From positions 124,001 through 188,000 of the forward strand of contig CAZSPZ010000001.1 in assembly GCA_964608965.1 (NCBI GenBank): DNA of 64,000 nucleotides, given 5' to 3'. This DNA comes from UBA10908 sp964608965. Its GTDB lineage: Bacteria > Bacillota > Clostridia > Peptostreptococcales > Anaerovoracaceae. Position 1 is the first letter of the stretch. Every line of letters starts with the position of its first letter. The translations under genes were made by a program, and so were the position numbers. The notes beneath the pieces were generated by a model, which was not told the origin of the DNA, did no database searches, and worked only from the letters and a program-made list of their open reading frames with translations. Shown one piece after another: positions 44,420 to 52,643 of the stretch.

Positions 44420-45730
44420 TTAAAGCTCGTTCGCTACAACCTGTTCGAGCGTCTGCGCTTTTCTTATTAATTTCAAATCTCCGGTTTGCGTTAAGAGAAC
44501 TTCGGGAATCTGGGTATGCGAATTGTAATTGAAGGGAGTCATCGAGGCGCAATAAGCACCTGTTCCACCAATCACAAGAATATCGCCGATTTCCGGTTCT
44601 GCCATCTTCCGGGTAAAAATGTTATGCTGGCTGTCCAGACATTGAGAATCTCCGCTCTCGCAGCACCTGCCGACAACGATTGTTTCGTAATCGGAATTTT
44701 TTAAAGAATCCGCATCGTATTCAGAAGAAAGAAGCTTTCCGTCTTTTGATACGACATAAAACGGATGCTGAGACCCGTACATCAGCGGGCGAGAGTTTAT
44801 TTCCATACCGCCGTCTACAATGATAAAGTCGAAGCCGTCTTCGCCCGTTTGCTTTTTATCGATTACTGTTGTAATCGCATAACCGGAGTTAGCCACGATA
44901 AAGGTTCCCGGTTCGATTTCCATCTTAAGTTTCCGGTTGGTTTTTTCAAAAAACTTCTCGATCTGCTGTTTTGCATAATCTCCAAGCGCTTTGATGTCCG
45001 CAACGATTTCTCCGGGCATTCTGCCTTCCTTTAAGCCTCCGCCAAAACTAACGGTGTCGCAGTCGGGGAAGTATTTTTCAATGATTCCCAGCTCTAAATC
45101 GATGTTCTGCCTCCAAACTTCGGGGTCTCCGCCGGAGCCGATATGAACGTGAACTTCGGTAAACTTTATGTGTTTTTCTTCTGCATATTGCAGGGCTTGG
45201 TCCACATCAGAAAGATGCACGCCGAAGCAGGAATATTTGTCTCCTGTATTGCGGCTTGCGGATTCCCCGGATCCTACGCCCGGGTGAATTCTTATGGAAA
45301 GATTCAGTTTGTTCGCCTGTGCAAAATCTCCGATGCGATAAAGCTGCTGCATAGAGCACACATTATACTTCAGCCCGCTCAATATCATCTCTTCCAAATC
45401 TTTTCTTTCCTGATGATCCGGTACTTCCTGTGTTGTCAGGAATATCCGGTTCAGCGCAATGCCGGCCATGTGCGCGCGCTTTGCTTCGTTCAGCGAGCTG
45501 GCATCGATCATAAGCCCTTGACCGCTCACGATTTTCAAAAGGGATTTGCTGGAATTTGCTTTCATTGCGTAGCGAACGGTGAGACCGTACGCATTGGGCA
45601 TCGATAAAGCGGCTTTGCACTTTTCGATAATCTGGCTTTCATCGTATAAATAAATTGGGGTGCCATAATCTTCTCTTGCTTTCAAAATCATCTCTGGGTC
45701 CAATTTGCAGAAATTGTTCAATTCGTTCAT
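44420..45730 (-). CDS. lysA: Diaminopimelate decarboxylase-family PLP enzyme
   Basis: 436 residues, alanine racemase-fold type III decarboxylase. The PLP lysine motif is VRYAMKANSSKSLL (Lys near residue 54), followed by DASSLNEAKRA, HVHIGSGGDPEVW, SFGGGLKEGR, EIEPGTFIVANSGY and the C-terminal CESGDSQCLD that carries the active-site Cys. The best call is LysA, making L-lysine from meso-diaminopimelate, but related decarboxylases of D-ornithine or carboxynorspermidine share these motifs and several positions (GSGGDPEVW, GGGLKEGR) are atypical of LysA. Start ATG at 45730 with a weak GTGAGAG site. Transcribed alone. Confidence 0.72.
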   Translation of the reverse strand: MNELNNFCKLDPEMILKAREDYGTPIYLYDESQIIEKCKAALSMPNAYGLTVRYAMKANSSKSLLKIVSGQGLMIDASSLNEAKRAHMAGIALNRIFLTTQEVPDHQERKDLEEMILSGLKYNVCSMQQLYRIGDFAQANKLNLSIRIHPGVGSGESASRNTGDKYSCFGVHLSDVDQALQYAEEKHIKFTEVHVHIGSGGDPEVWRQNIDLELGIIEKYFPDCDTVSFGGGLKEGRMPGEIVADIKALGDYAKQQIEKFFEKTNRKLKMEIEPGTFIVANSGYAITTVIDKKQTGEDGFDFIIVDGGMEINSRPLMYGSQHPFYVVSKDGKLLSSEYDADSLKNSDYETIVVGRCCESGDSQCLDSQHNIFTRKMAEPEIGDILVIGGTGAYCASMTPFNYNSHTQIPEVLLTQTGDLKLIRKAQTLEQVVANEL

Positions 45731-45777
45731 AACTACTCTCACTTTCTAATACAACGATGCATTAACAATGCTTCAAT

Positions 45778-45806
45778 ATTATATCTATTCTCTTGCCATA
45801 TTACAA
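45778..45806 (-). promoter_or_regulatory. Promoter of the PLP decarboxylase gene
   Basis: Minus strand TTGTAA (45801-45806), 17-base spacer, TATAAT (45778-45783). The minus-35 overlaps the stop codon of the upstream U32 gene, so the gene has its own promoter. Confidence 0.6.
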
Positions 45807-47003
45807 GACAGCTCTTCTCTTTCGAAACAAATCTCCGGGCAATATTCCCTGCGGGGCATTGATGCGAAATACACGCATGGGCGTATTGGAAACAGTCTGT
45901 TCTTTTCCTTCGGCATCAATCATTTGAACGACGAGAAAAGGTTTTCCGATTTTTCCGGGGGAAACGACTTCTAAAGTGTCTCCGACGCGAAAATAATTGC
46001 GGGTTTGTATGGAGACATAGCCATCTTTTGACGGTTCCAATGCTGTTGCTATAAATGTCCAATCCCGAACATATCCGCCGGTGTCGGGGGCAAGAGCCGA
46101 AGAATCTCCCAAGTAAAAACCACTGCAATAAGGTCTGTGACTTGTGGTATCCAGCTCATTTTTCAGAAGGTTGATCGGGGCCGCATTATCAATCGCCATC
46201 CTATAAGCGTTTACTGTAATGCCTATAAAATAGGGAGTACGCATGCGGCCTTCGATTTTAAACGAAGAGATCCCCGCTTCCTGAAGTTTATCCAGAAATT
46301 CAATGCAGCACAATTCTTTTGAACTCAATATCGCTGTTCCGTTTTCACTTTCTTCGATTTCAAAATACTCACCCGGACGCTTCTCCTCCGATAAGTGATA
46401 GCTCCAGCGGCAGGATTGTGCGCATTCGCCGCGATTTCCGCTTCGCCCGGTAAGGAATGCGCTGATAAGGCATCTGCCCGAATACGACATGCACATCGCT
46501 CCATGAACAAACGCTTCCAATTCCAATCCTTTTGGTGCCTTGGACCGAAGTTCTGCTATTTTTTCTATAGAGAGCTCCCTTGCCAGGACGATTCTTTTCA
46601 CTCCAAGATTGTAATAAACTTCTGCAGCTTTATAATTCATGCAGTTAGCCTGGGTGCTTAAGTGAACCTCCAAGTCCGGTACACTGCTTTTTATTTCGGC
46701 AATTACGCCGATATCAGAAACGATCACCGCATCTGTGCCTGCTTCATATAATGTTCGGGCATATTCCCCAAGCATGGGAATTTCGTTATTATTGGCAAAG
46801 CTGTTCACGGTAACATATATTCTTTTTCCTGCTGCATGGACCGTGGAAACCGCTTTGGATAGGGTGTCCGCGTCAAAGCCCGCAGATCCTGCGCGCAGCT
46901 GCATAAACGAACCTCCGCAATAAATTGCATCGGCACCGTATTTCAAGGCAGTCAAGACGCCTTCCATGTCGCCGGCAGGAGCCAGCAGTTCGGGTTTATT
47001 CAT
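45801..47003 (-). CDS. Peptidase U32 family protein
   Basis: 400 residues. The U32 signature is intact: PELLAPAGDMEGVLTALKYGADAIYCGG at the N-terminus, HLSTQANCMNYKA, VLARELSIEKIAEL, EAFVHGAMCMSYSGRCLIS, the cysteine-rich GNRGECAQSCRW, and FKIEGRMRTPYFIG. Family members include collagenase PrtC and tRNA/ubiquinone hydroxylation factors (TrhP/RlhA type) with an iron-sulfur cluster; proteolysis is not established for most. By architecture (about 400 residues, C-terminal beta barrel) this resembles the TrhP/YegQ branch for tRNA U34 hydroxylation. Start 47003 follows AGAGAGGA. Confidence 0.85.
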   Translation of the reverse strand: MNKPELLAPAGDMEGVLTALKYGADAIYCGGSFMQLRAGSAGFDADTLSKAVSTVHAAGKRIYVTVNSFANNNEIPMLGEYARTLYEAGTDAVIVSDIGVIAEIKSSVPDLEVHLSTQANCMNYKAAEVYYNLGVKRIVLARELSIEKIAELRSKAPKGLELEAFVHGAMCMSYSGRCLISAFLTGRSGNRGECAQSCRWSYHLSEEKRPGEYFEIEESENGTAILSSKELCCIEFLDKLQEAGISSFKIEGRMRTPYFIGITVNAYRMAIDNAAPINLLKNELDTTSHRPYCSGFYLGDSSALAPDTGGYVRDWTFIATALEPSKDGYVSIQTRNYFRVGDTLEVVSPGKIGKPFLVVQMIDAEGKEQTVSNTPMRVFRINAPQGILPGDLFRKRRAVL

Positions 47004-47079
47004 CGATATCATCCTCTCTTTGAATTCTAATCCTATCACAAGAAAGCTTGTTATGCAAAGCTTATGGCGGCGTATTACA

Positions 47080-47108
47080 TTGACGGTAAGGCTTATCGGT
47101 GATAAAAT
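47080..47108 (+). promoter_or_regulatory. Promoter for the SDR pair
   Basis: TTGACG (47080-47085), 17-base spacer, TAAAAT (47103-47108), in the 193-base divergent spacer between the U32 gene and the first SDR gene. Confidence 0.6.
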
Positions 47109-47196
47109 TTACACATTCATTGTAACGTGCAAAGCAACTGGAAATGAAAGTTGCTGCTTTGTTGTTTTTTCAGGCATAATTAGTAGGAGGACTGGC

Positions 47197-47922
47197 ATGA
47201 TGAAAGGAAAAATCGCAGTAGTTACAGGAGCAGCAAAGGGTATCGGTCGGGCTACGGCCATCGAACTTGCCGCTAAAGGGGCAAAGGTTTACGCCAACGG
47301 TCGTAACCTGGAAAGTTTAGAAGATATCATGAAAGAAGCTGCAGAAAAGGGATTGGATATAGTGCCTTTGCCTTTTGATGTTTCCAAGGAGGCAGAAGTC
47401 GTTAAAAGTTTCAGCGCGCTCCCTCGCATCGATTACTTGGTGAACAATGCTGCGGTGTGTCCCCACATATCGTACGAGAACCTTAAAGAGGAGCACTGGG
47501 ATTTAATTTTCAGCGTCAACGTAAAAGGCACTTTCTTTTGCACAAAATATGCTATAGAAAAAATGACGGAGCCCGGCGCAGGCATTGTCAATATATCCTC
47601 CGGCGCAGGGAAAACCGGCGGCGCATTTGTCGGTATGCCCTATGCCACATCCAAAGCGGCCATCAACAATATGACCATGGCTTTCGCAAAGAGAATGGCT
47701 CCCAAAGGAATTCGAGTCAATGCGGTCTCTCCCGGTTTTGTGGAGACGAGAATATTAGACGAGATGCCGATTCCAAGAGATGTCATCAGAGCGGATATCC
47801 CCCTGGGCCGGATCGGCACTCCGGAAGATATCGCAAAGTTCGTAAGTTTTGTTCTTTCAGATGATTCCTCCTTTATGACAGGGCAGGTCATTGAAGTGAA
47901 CGGTGGAGACGTGATGTATTAA
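47197..47922 (+). CDS. SDR-family NAD(P)-dependent oxidoreductase
   Basis: 241 residues, classical short-chain dehydrogenase. Cofactor motif TGAAKGIGRA (about 10-19), NNAAV near residue 84, catalytic Ser in NISSGAG, and the YATSKAA Tyr-Lys pair, with C-terminal PLGRIGTPEDIAKFV and GQVIEVNGG. FabG-like in appearance, but the substrate is unknown. Start is the first of two tandem ATGs (47197), 6 bases after TAGGAGG; the frame extends upstream through the promoter and is not used there. It is followed after 29 bases by a second SDR. Confidence 0.9.
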   Translation: MMKGKIAVVTGAAKGIGRATAIELAAKGAKVYANGRNLESLEDIMKEAAEKGLDIVPLPFDVSKEAEVVKSFSALPRIDYLVNNAAVCPHISYENLKEEHWDLIFSVNVKGTFFCTKYAIEKMTEPGAGIVNISSGAGKTGGAFVGMPYATSKAAINNMTMAFAKRMAPKGIRVNAVSPGFVETRILDEMPIPRDVIRADIPLGRIGTPEDIAKFVSFVLSDDSSFMTGQVIEVNGGDVMY

Positions 47923-47951
47923 TTCGCGCGGAACATAGAGGAGGATACTAG

Positions 47952-48698
47952 ATGTCTGATAATAAGAAAGTTGCGTTCATCACCGGCGGAGCAACCGGTA
48001 TCGGAAAAGGCTGCGTGCTGAAATTCCTGGAAAACGGCTACCGGGTCGCCACGATGGGCAGAAGCCCTGCAAAACTCGAAGAAATGGCTAAGGAAGCAAA
48101 CAGCGAAGATTTGATATATTTTCAAGGCGATATTTCCAAGCAGAATCAAGTGAACGCTATCGTGGATCAAGTAATAGAGCGCTGGGGGCGTCTGGACGCC
48201 GTTGTAAACAATGCGGGAATCTGTACAAGCATACCATTTATTGATATGACCGCAGAGCAGTACGACGAAGTAATTCAAGTGAATCAATACGGCACGTTCT
48301 ACGGCATGCAGGCGGCTGCGCGAAAGATGATCGAACTGAAAATCAAGGGCGTTATCCTGAACGTATCCAGTGTATTTGCCGAAGTGGCCAGCACGAATAT
48401 CATCCATTACCATTCCAGCAAGGGTGCAATTTCCATGATGTCCAAAGCAGCCGCTTTGGAGTTGGCTCCCTACGGCATCAGGGTTTTAGCGGTGGCTCCC
48501 GGAGTCATCGACACGCCGATGCTGGATATCGACAAGCAGAGAGGCACGTGGGATGAAATTCAAACAAACCACATGCGTGGCCGTGCGCTCACCACAGAGG
48601 AAGTGGCTGATGTGATTGCTTTCCTTTGTTCGGATAAAGCCTACGGAATGAACGGTTGCGTCGTACCCATCGACGACGGTTTACTTACGAAATATTAA
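47952..48698 (+). CDS. SDR-family NAD(P)-dependent oxidoreductase
   Basis: 248 residues. TGGATGIGKG cofactor site, NNAGICTS, NVSSVFAEVAS catalytic Ser region and the YHSSKGA Tyr-Lys active site; C-terminal ACxDGG-type motif reads VVPIDDG. It resembles glucose/ribitol or 7-alpha-hydroxysteroid-type SDRs as much as FabG; substrate unknown. GAGGAGG provides a strong ribosome-binding site. Paired with the preceding SDR, from which it differs substantially, and closed by a strong terminator. Confidence 0.9.
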   Translation: MSDNKKVAFITGGATGIGKGCVLKFLENGYRVATMGRSPAKLEEMAKEANSEDLIYFQGDISKQNQVNAIVDQVIERWGRLDAVVNNAGICTSIPFIDMTAEQYDEVIQVNQYGTFYGMQAAARKMIELKIKGVILNVSSVFAEVASTNIIHYHSSKGAISMMSKAAALELAPYGIRVLAVAPGVIDTPMLDIDKQRGTWDEIQTNHMRGRALTTEEVADVIAFLCSDKAYGMNGCVVPIDDGLLTKY

Positions 48699-48705
48699 AT
48701 TTTAT

Positions 48706-48752
48706 GACCTCCCTGCAGGATACTTGTAAAGGGATTGCAGGGAGGTCCTTTT
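48706..48752 (+). terminator. Intrinsic terminator after the SDR pair
   Basis: A perfect 12-bp stem: GACCTCCCTGCA (48706-48717) with TGCAGGGAGGTC (48736-48747), then CTTTT. It lies just before the next gene, whose transcription must then restart or read through. Confidence 0.8.
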
Positions 48753-48783
48753 AAGCGGAATAATCCAAGAAAGGGTGCCCGAT

Positions 48784-50835
48784 TTGTATAATGACAGGAA
48801 GCCGGAAATACTGGCTCCGGCCGGTGGAAGAGAACAATTAATAGCTGCTGTGCGCTCCGGAGCAGATGCGGTATATCTGGGACTGACAAGTTTCAGCGCC
48901 CGGCAAAATGCAAAGAACTTCGAAGCGGAAAACTTGCGCGATACGGTTAAATATTGCCATGATCGAGGCGTTAAAGTCTATCTTGCTTTAAATACCTTAA
49001 TCACCGACGAAGAAGCCCAAGATGCAGAGAAAGCTTTAAATATTGCAGCGGAAGCCCGGGTGGATGCTTTGATTGTTCAGGATTTTGCCATCGCAAAATC
49101 AGCAAAGCTTCATTATCCGGCCATTCCTTTATTTGCTTCGACACAGATGGCGGTTCACAATGTTGCCGGTGCGAAAGAACTGAAAGCCTTGGGTTTTTCC
49201 CGTGTTGTTTTAGCTAGGGAACTTTCTATGGAAGAGATCAGGGAAATTGTCCGGGAAGCCGATATTCAAGCGGAAGTTTTTGTTCACGGCGCTCACTGCA
49301 TGAGTGTTTCGGGCAACTGTTATTTGTCTTCCATTATAGGAGGGCGCAGCGGAAACAGAGGTCTGTGTGCCCAACCTTGCCGTTTAAACTTTCAGGCAGA
49401 CGGCAAAGAATATGCACTTTCTCTTAAAGATTTATCCTACATATCTCATTTGCGCGAACTCGCGGAAGCAGGAGTCTGCTCCTTCAAAATTGAAGGTCGG
49501 ATGAAGCGCGCAGAATATGTGGCGGCCGCTGTTACCGCATGTAAAAATGCCTTGGAAGGAACTCCTGTGGATACGCAGACATTGCAGGCTGTGTTTTCAC
49601 GAAGTGGTTTTACTGATGGGTATTTAACCGGGCAAAGAGGCCCGGACATGTTTGGATATCGTACAAAGGAAGATGTGCTTGCAGCACCCGCAGTGCTGGA
49701 TCAAATCGCACAGACATACAAAGAGGAGGAAAACCGTGTCGCTATCGATGTATTTTTGAAAGCGATGGCCGATGTCCCTTCGGAATTATCCGTGTCGGAT
49801 GGCGAGCATCATGTGGTCGTTACCGGAGAAATTCCGGAAACGGCAATCAATGTGGAACTTTCGCAGGAACAGGCTGAACGCAATATCGGAAAAACCGGCG
49901 GCACTCCGTTTTATATGAAAAGATTTTCCTCCATCATCGACGGAGGCTTGATGCTTTCGGCCGCCCAGCTTAACGCGCTTCGGCGTAAAGCTTTGGACGA
50001 ACTGACCCGGCAGCGCAACGAAACCGTGGCCTGGCGGAGAGTAGATGCGCCCAAGGAAAAACTGCCGGTCTATAAACATCCGTCAAAAAGCGAAATCAGA
50101 CTGCGCTTCGAAACTGCAGCGCAAATGTTCCCCGAGGCAAAAGAAAAGACAATCATTCTGCCTGTTTGGGAAATAGAAAAGAATTTATCGCTGATAGTAG
50201 AATTTGGCAATCGGCTGATCGGGGAGATTCCTTCTCTGGTATTCCCGGAGGACGAAGAATCAACGATAGTCAGACTGCAGGCCTTGTACGATGCGGGACT
50301 GCGCCATGTTATGTGCGACAATATCGGGGCGGTTCATTTTGCCCGGGAAATAGGGTTTTTCATGCATGGAGGCCCCTCGCTGAACGTTTTAAATTCAAGT
50401 GCGCTCGAGCAGTTTAAGGCGCTTGGCTTAACCGACGCAACGCTTTCTTTCGAGCTTGCATTCGCCAAGGTCCGTAAACTGAAGGGCGACTTGCCAAGAG
50501 GCGTTTTGGGGTACGGCTTTTTACCGTTAATGAAGCTTCGCGCCTGCCCAGCAAAATCCTCTCAAGGTTGTATGGATTGCAACGGAACCAGAGTGATTAC
50601 CGATCGAAAAAAGCAAGACTTTACTTTGATATGCAGGGACAGGAAATATTCTGAACTGTTGAATATCGTTCCCTTATATGTGGCGGATAAAGCAATTCCG
50701 CCTGTTGATTTTGAGACATTGTATTTTACGACAGAGGATTCGGAGCATTGTCGATATATCACAAGAATATACGAAGAAAAAGTCGAACCCAATTTCCGAA
50801 GAACCGGAGGCTTGTATTACAGAGACTTGCTTTAG
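48784..50835 (+). CDS. U32 family peptidase with C-terminal DUF3656-type region
   Basis: About 683 residues. The N-terminal half is a U32 domain: KPEILAPAGGREQLIAAVRSGADAVYLG, VQDFAIAKSAKLHYP, VLARELSMEEIREIV, EVFVHGAHCMSVSGNCYLSS, cysteine block GLCAQPCRLNF and SFKIEGRMKRAEYV. The C-terminal part (about 300-680) is the extension of long U32 proteins (RlhA-like, 23S rRNA C2501 hydroxylation in E. coli), ending with a second Cys cluster (CPAKSSQGCMDCNG). Two starts compete: GTG at 48775 and TTG at 48784; AGAAAGG spacing favours TTG. Confidence 0.85.
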   Translation: MYNDRKPEILAPAGGREQLIAAVRSGADAVYLGLTSFSARQNAKNFEAENLRDTVKYCHDRGVKVYLALNTLITDEEAQDAEKALNIAAEARVDALIVQDFAIAKSAKLHYPAIPLFASTQMAVHNVAGAKELKALGFSRVVLARELSMEEIREIVREADIQAEVFVHGAHCMSVSGNCYLSSIIGGRSGNRGLCAQPCRLNFQADGKEYALSLKDLSYISHLRELAEAGVCSFKIEGRMKRAEYVAAAVTACKNALEGTPVDTQTLQAVFSRSGFTDGYLTGQRGPDMFGYRTKEDVLAAPAVLDQIAQTYKEEENRVAIDVFLKAMADVPSELSVSDGEHHVVVTGEIPETAINVELSQEQAERNIGKTGGTPFYMKRFSSIIDGGLMLSAAQLNALRRKALDELTRQRNETVAWRRVDAPKEKLPVYKHPSKSEIRLRFETAAQMFPEAKEKTIILPVWEIEKNLSLIVEFGNRLIGEIPSLVFPEDEESTIVRLQALYDAGLRHVMCDNIGAVHFAREIGFFMHGGPSLNVLNSSALEQFKALGLTDATLSFELAFAKVRKLKGDLPRGVLGYGFLPLMKLRACPAKSSQGCMDCNGTRVITDRKKQDFTLICRDRKYSELLNIVPLYVADKAIPPVDFETLYFTTEDSEHCRYITRIYEEKVEPNFRRTGGLYYRDLL

Positions 50836-50912
50836 ATTGTTTCGTTATATAAGGATAAACAAAGATTAGTTATATTTTCGCGTGGCGACAATATTTTATA
50901 AAGGAGTAAACT

Positions 50913-51251
50913 ATGAAAAATACGTTGATTGTAATTTCCGCAGAGACCATGGGTGCAGGGGATGACACTTTAGGGAAGCTGTTGATGAAAAATTTTATTT
51001 TTTCCATTACCCAGTTGGAACAGTTACCGAAAGCTATGGTCTTTTACAACAGCGGCGCTTATCTTACCGTGGAAGGATCGGCTTCTTTGGAGGATCTTTT
51101 GACGCTCGAAAGGGCCGGTGTCGAAATAGGAACTTGCGGAACTTGTCTGAAAACATTCGGAATAGAAGAGAAACTTAAAGTAGGAGCCGTCACCAATATG
51201 TATTCGATCCTTGAAAAGCAGATGACAGCGGACCATGTGGTACGACCGTAA
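50913..51251 (+). CDS. DsrE-like YedF-type selenium/sulfur protein
   Basis: 112 residues. It matches the C-terminal DsrE-like half of YedF proteins: SAETMGAGDDTLGKLLMKNF, MVFYNSGAYLTVEGS, and GTCGTCLKTFGIEEKLKVGAVTNMY with Cys75 and Cys78. The N-terminal TusA-like domain of full YedF is missing, so only the Cys-pair carrier domain is present. YedF family genes accompany selenium-dependent metabolism (selD, selenium-labile hydroxylases). Here it is followed by a cysteine-desulfurase-like gene and a DUF3343 gene in one operon, which supports a persulfide or selenide carrier role (inference). Confidence 0.82.
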   Translation: MKNTLIVISAETMGAGDDTLGKLLMKNFIFSITQLEQLPKAMVFYNSGAYLTVEGSASLEDLLTLERAGVEIGTCGTCLKTFGIEEKLKVGAVTNMYSILEKQMTADHVVRP

Positions 51252-51261
51252 AAAAGAGAGT

Positions 51262-52395
51262 ATGATGATATATTTTGATAATTCAGCCACCACCATGCAG
51301 AAGCCTTCCCAGGTAGCGGAGGCCGTTTACTATGCCATTAATCACTTTGGAGGAGCTTCCCGGAGCGCGCATCAAGCTGCGATGGCTGCAAACAGGGCGA
51401 TATACAGCGCCAGAGAAAAAGTCGGGGCGTTGCTTGGAGCGAATCCCATGCAAGTGGTTTTTACGTCCAATGCCTCGGAAAGTCTCAACTTGGCGATTTT
51501 CGGACTCTTTAAACCGGGCGATCATGTGATAACCACCGCACTTGAGCATAATTCGGTGCTGAGACCTCTGTATCTTATGAAAAAGAAGGGGATGGAGCTC
51601 ACCATTATTCCGGCGGACAGCAAAGGGAATATTCAATACGAAGACTTTGCCGCCTGTATGCAGGCCAACACAAAAGCGATTATCTGCACGCATGCTTCCA
51701 ATCTTACGGGAAATGTACTGGATATCGAGCGAATAAGCCGTATTGCCCACAGCAATCATCTGCTTTTTATTGTAGATGCATCCCAGACCGCGGGGCTGTT
51801 GGACATAGATGTCGGCAAGCAGAAAATAGACGTACTATGCTTTACCGGGCATAAGAGTTTATATGGGCCGCAGGGAACCGGCGGCTTATGTGTGGCAGAC
51901 CATGTGCATATCGATCCATTGAAAGTAGGCGGGAGCGGAACAGACAGTTTTTCATCTGTTCATCCTGTTTCCATGCCCGAAGCGCTGGAGGCCGGAACCC
52001 CCAACGGACATGGAATTGCAGGTCTTTCAGCCGCGATAGACTATATCCAGGCAGAAGGTATCGCCAAAATTCGCGAGCGAACCTGTATGCTTGCGCGATT
52101 GTTTTACGAGGAAGTCAGGCTCATTCAAGGTGTAACGGTATACGGTGATTTTACGCAAGAAGTCAGAGCACCCATTGTGACTTTAAATATTTGTGATGTC
52201 GAATCTTCCGAAGTGGCGGAAATTCTTGACAGAGATTATGGCATTTGTGTTCGCTCGGGCGCTCACTGCGCACCTTTGATGCACATGGCTCTTGGCACCA
52301 AATTGCAGGGAGCTGTTCGATTCAGCTTTTCTCATTTCAACACGGAAGCGGAAATCCAAATCGGTATAGATGCACTTAAGGAATTGGCAAAATGA
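51262..52395 (+). CDS. Cysteine desulfurase / selenocysteine lyase-like aminotransferase class V
   Basis: 377 residues from tandem ATGs at 51262/51265. YFDNSATTMQKP at the N-terminus, ALEHNSVLRPL, DASQTAGLLDID, PLP lysine Lys198 in CFTGHKSLYGPQGTG, and the mobile-loop Cys336 in CVRSGAHCAPLMH are present, fitting a group II (CsdA/SufS-like) enzyme that takes S or Se from cysteine or selenocysteine as an enzyme-bound per(seleno)sulfide. The flanking YedF-like and DUF3343 proteins are the likely acceptors (inference). It overlaps DUF3343 by four bases. Confidence 0.88.
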   Translation: MMIYFDNSATTMQKPSQVAEAVYYAINHFGGASRSAHQAAMAANRAIYSAREKVGALLGANPMQVVFTSNASESLNLAIFGLFKPGDHVITTALEHNSVLRPLYLMKKKGMELTIIPADSKGNIQYEDFAACMQANTKAIICTHASNLTGNVLDIERISRIAHSNHLLFIVDASQTAGLLDIDVGKQKIDVLCFTGHKSLYGPQGTGGLCVADHVHIDPLKVGGSGTDSFSSVHPVSMPEALEAGTPNGHGIAGLSAAIDYIQAEGIAKIRERTCMLARLFYEEVRLIQGVTVYGDFTQEVRAPIVTLNICDVESSEVAEILDRDYGICVRSGAHCAPLMHMALGTKLQGAVRFSFSHFNTEAEIQIGIDALKELAK

Positions 52396-52631
52396 GAAAA
52401 AAGTCTGCGAAAATAGTAATAACCTTTCCAAACACATCGGCTGCGATGGCTTTGGATTCTGTCTATACTCCTGCGATGGGCCCGGGAAAGCTTATTCCCG
52501 TACCCGGTCAAATTGCCGCAGGCTGCGGCCTTGCGTGGTGCGATCTTCCGTCATCTGAAGAATATCTCCGTAAAATAATGGAGGAAAAAGGGATTCCTTT
52601 CTCCTCCATCGATTATTTGGATATGTACTGA
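52392..52631 (+). CDS. DUF3343 protein (putative Se/S carrier)
   Basis: 79 residues, family length. The motif PGQIAAGCGLAWC carries Cys45 and Cys50, matching the conserved cysteine of DUF3343 proteins, called putative Se/S carrier-like. ATGA coupling with the cysteine desulfurase gene fixes the start. It completes a three-gene YedF-like, desulfurase, DUF3343 unit. No selD or selA is visible in the window. Confidence 0.85.
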   Translation: MRKKSAKIVITFPNTSAAMALDSVYTPAMGPGKLIPVPGQIAAGCGLAWCDLPSSEEYLRKIMEEKGIPFSSIDYLDMY

Positions 52632-52643
52632 GTCTTTTCTGTG

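Noticed and set aside
46966..47196. Upstream extension of the first SDR gene to 46966
   Set aside because: It overlaps the divergent U32 start and the SDR promoter; TAGGAGG before 47197 fixes the start.
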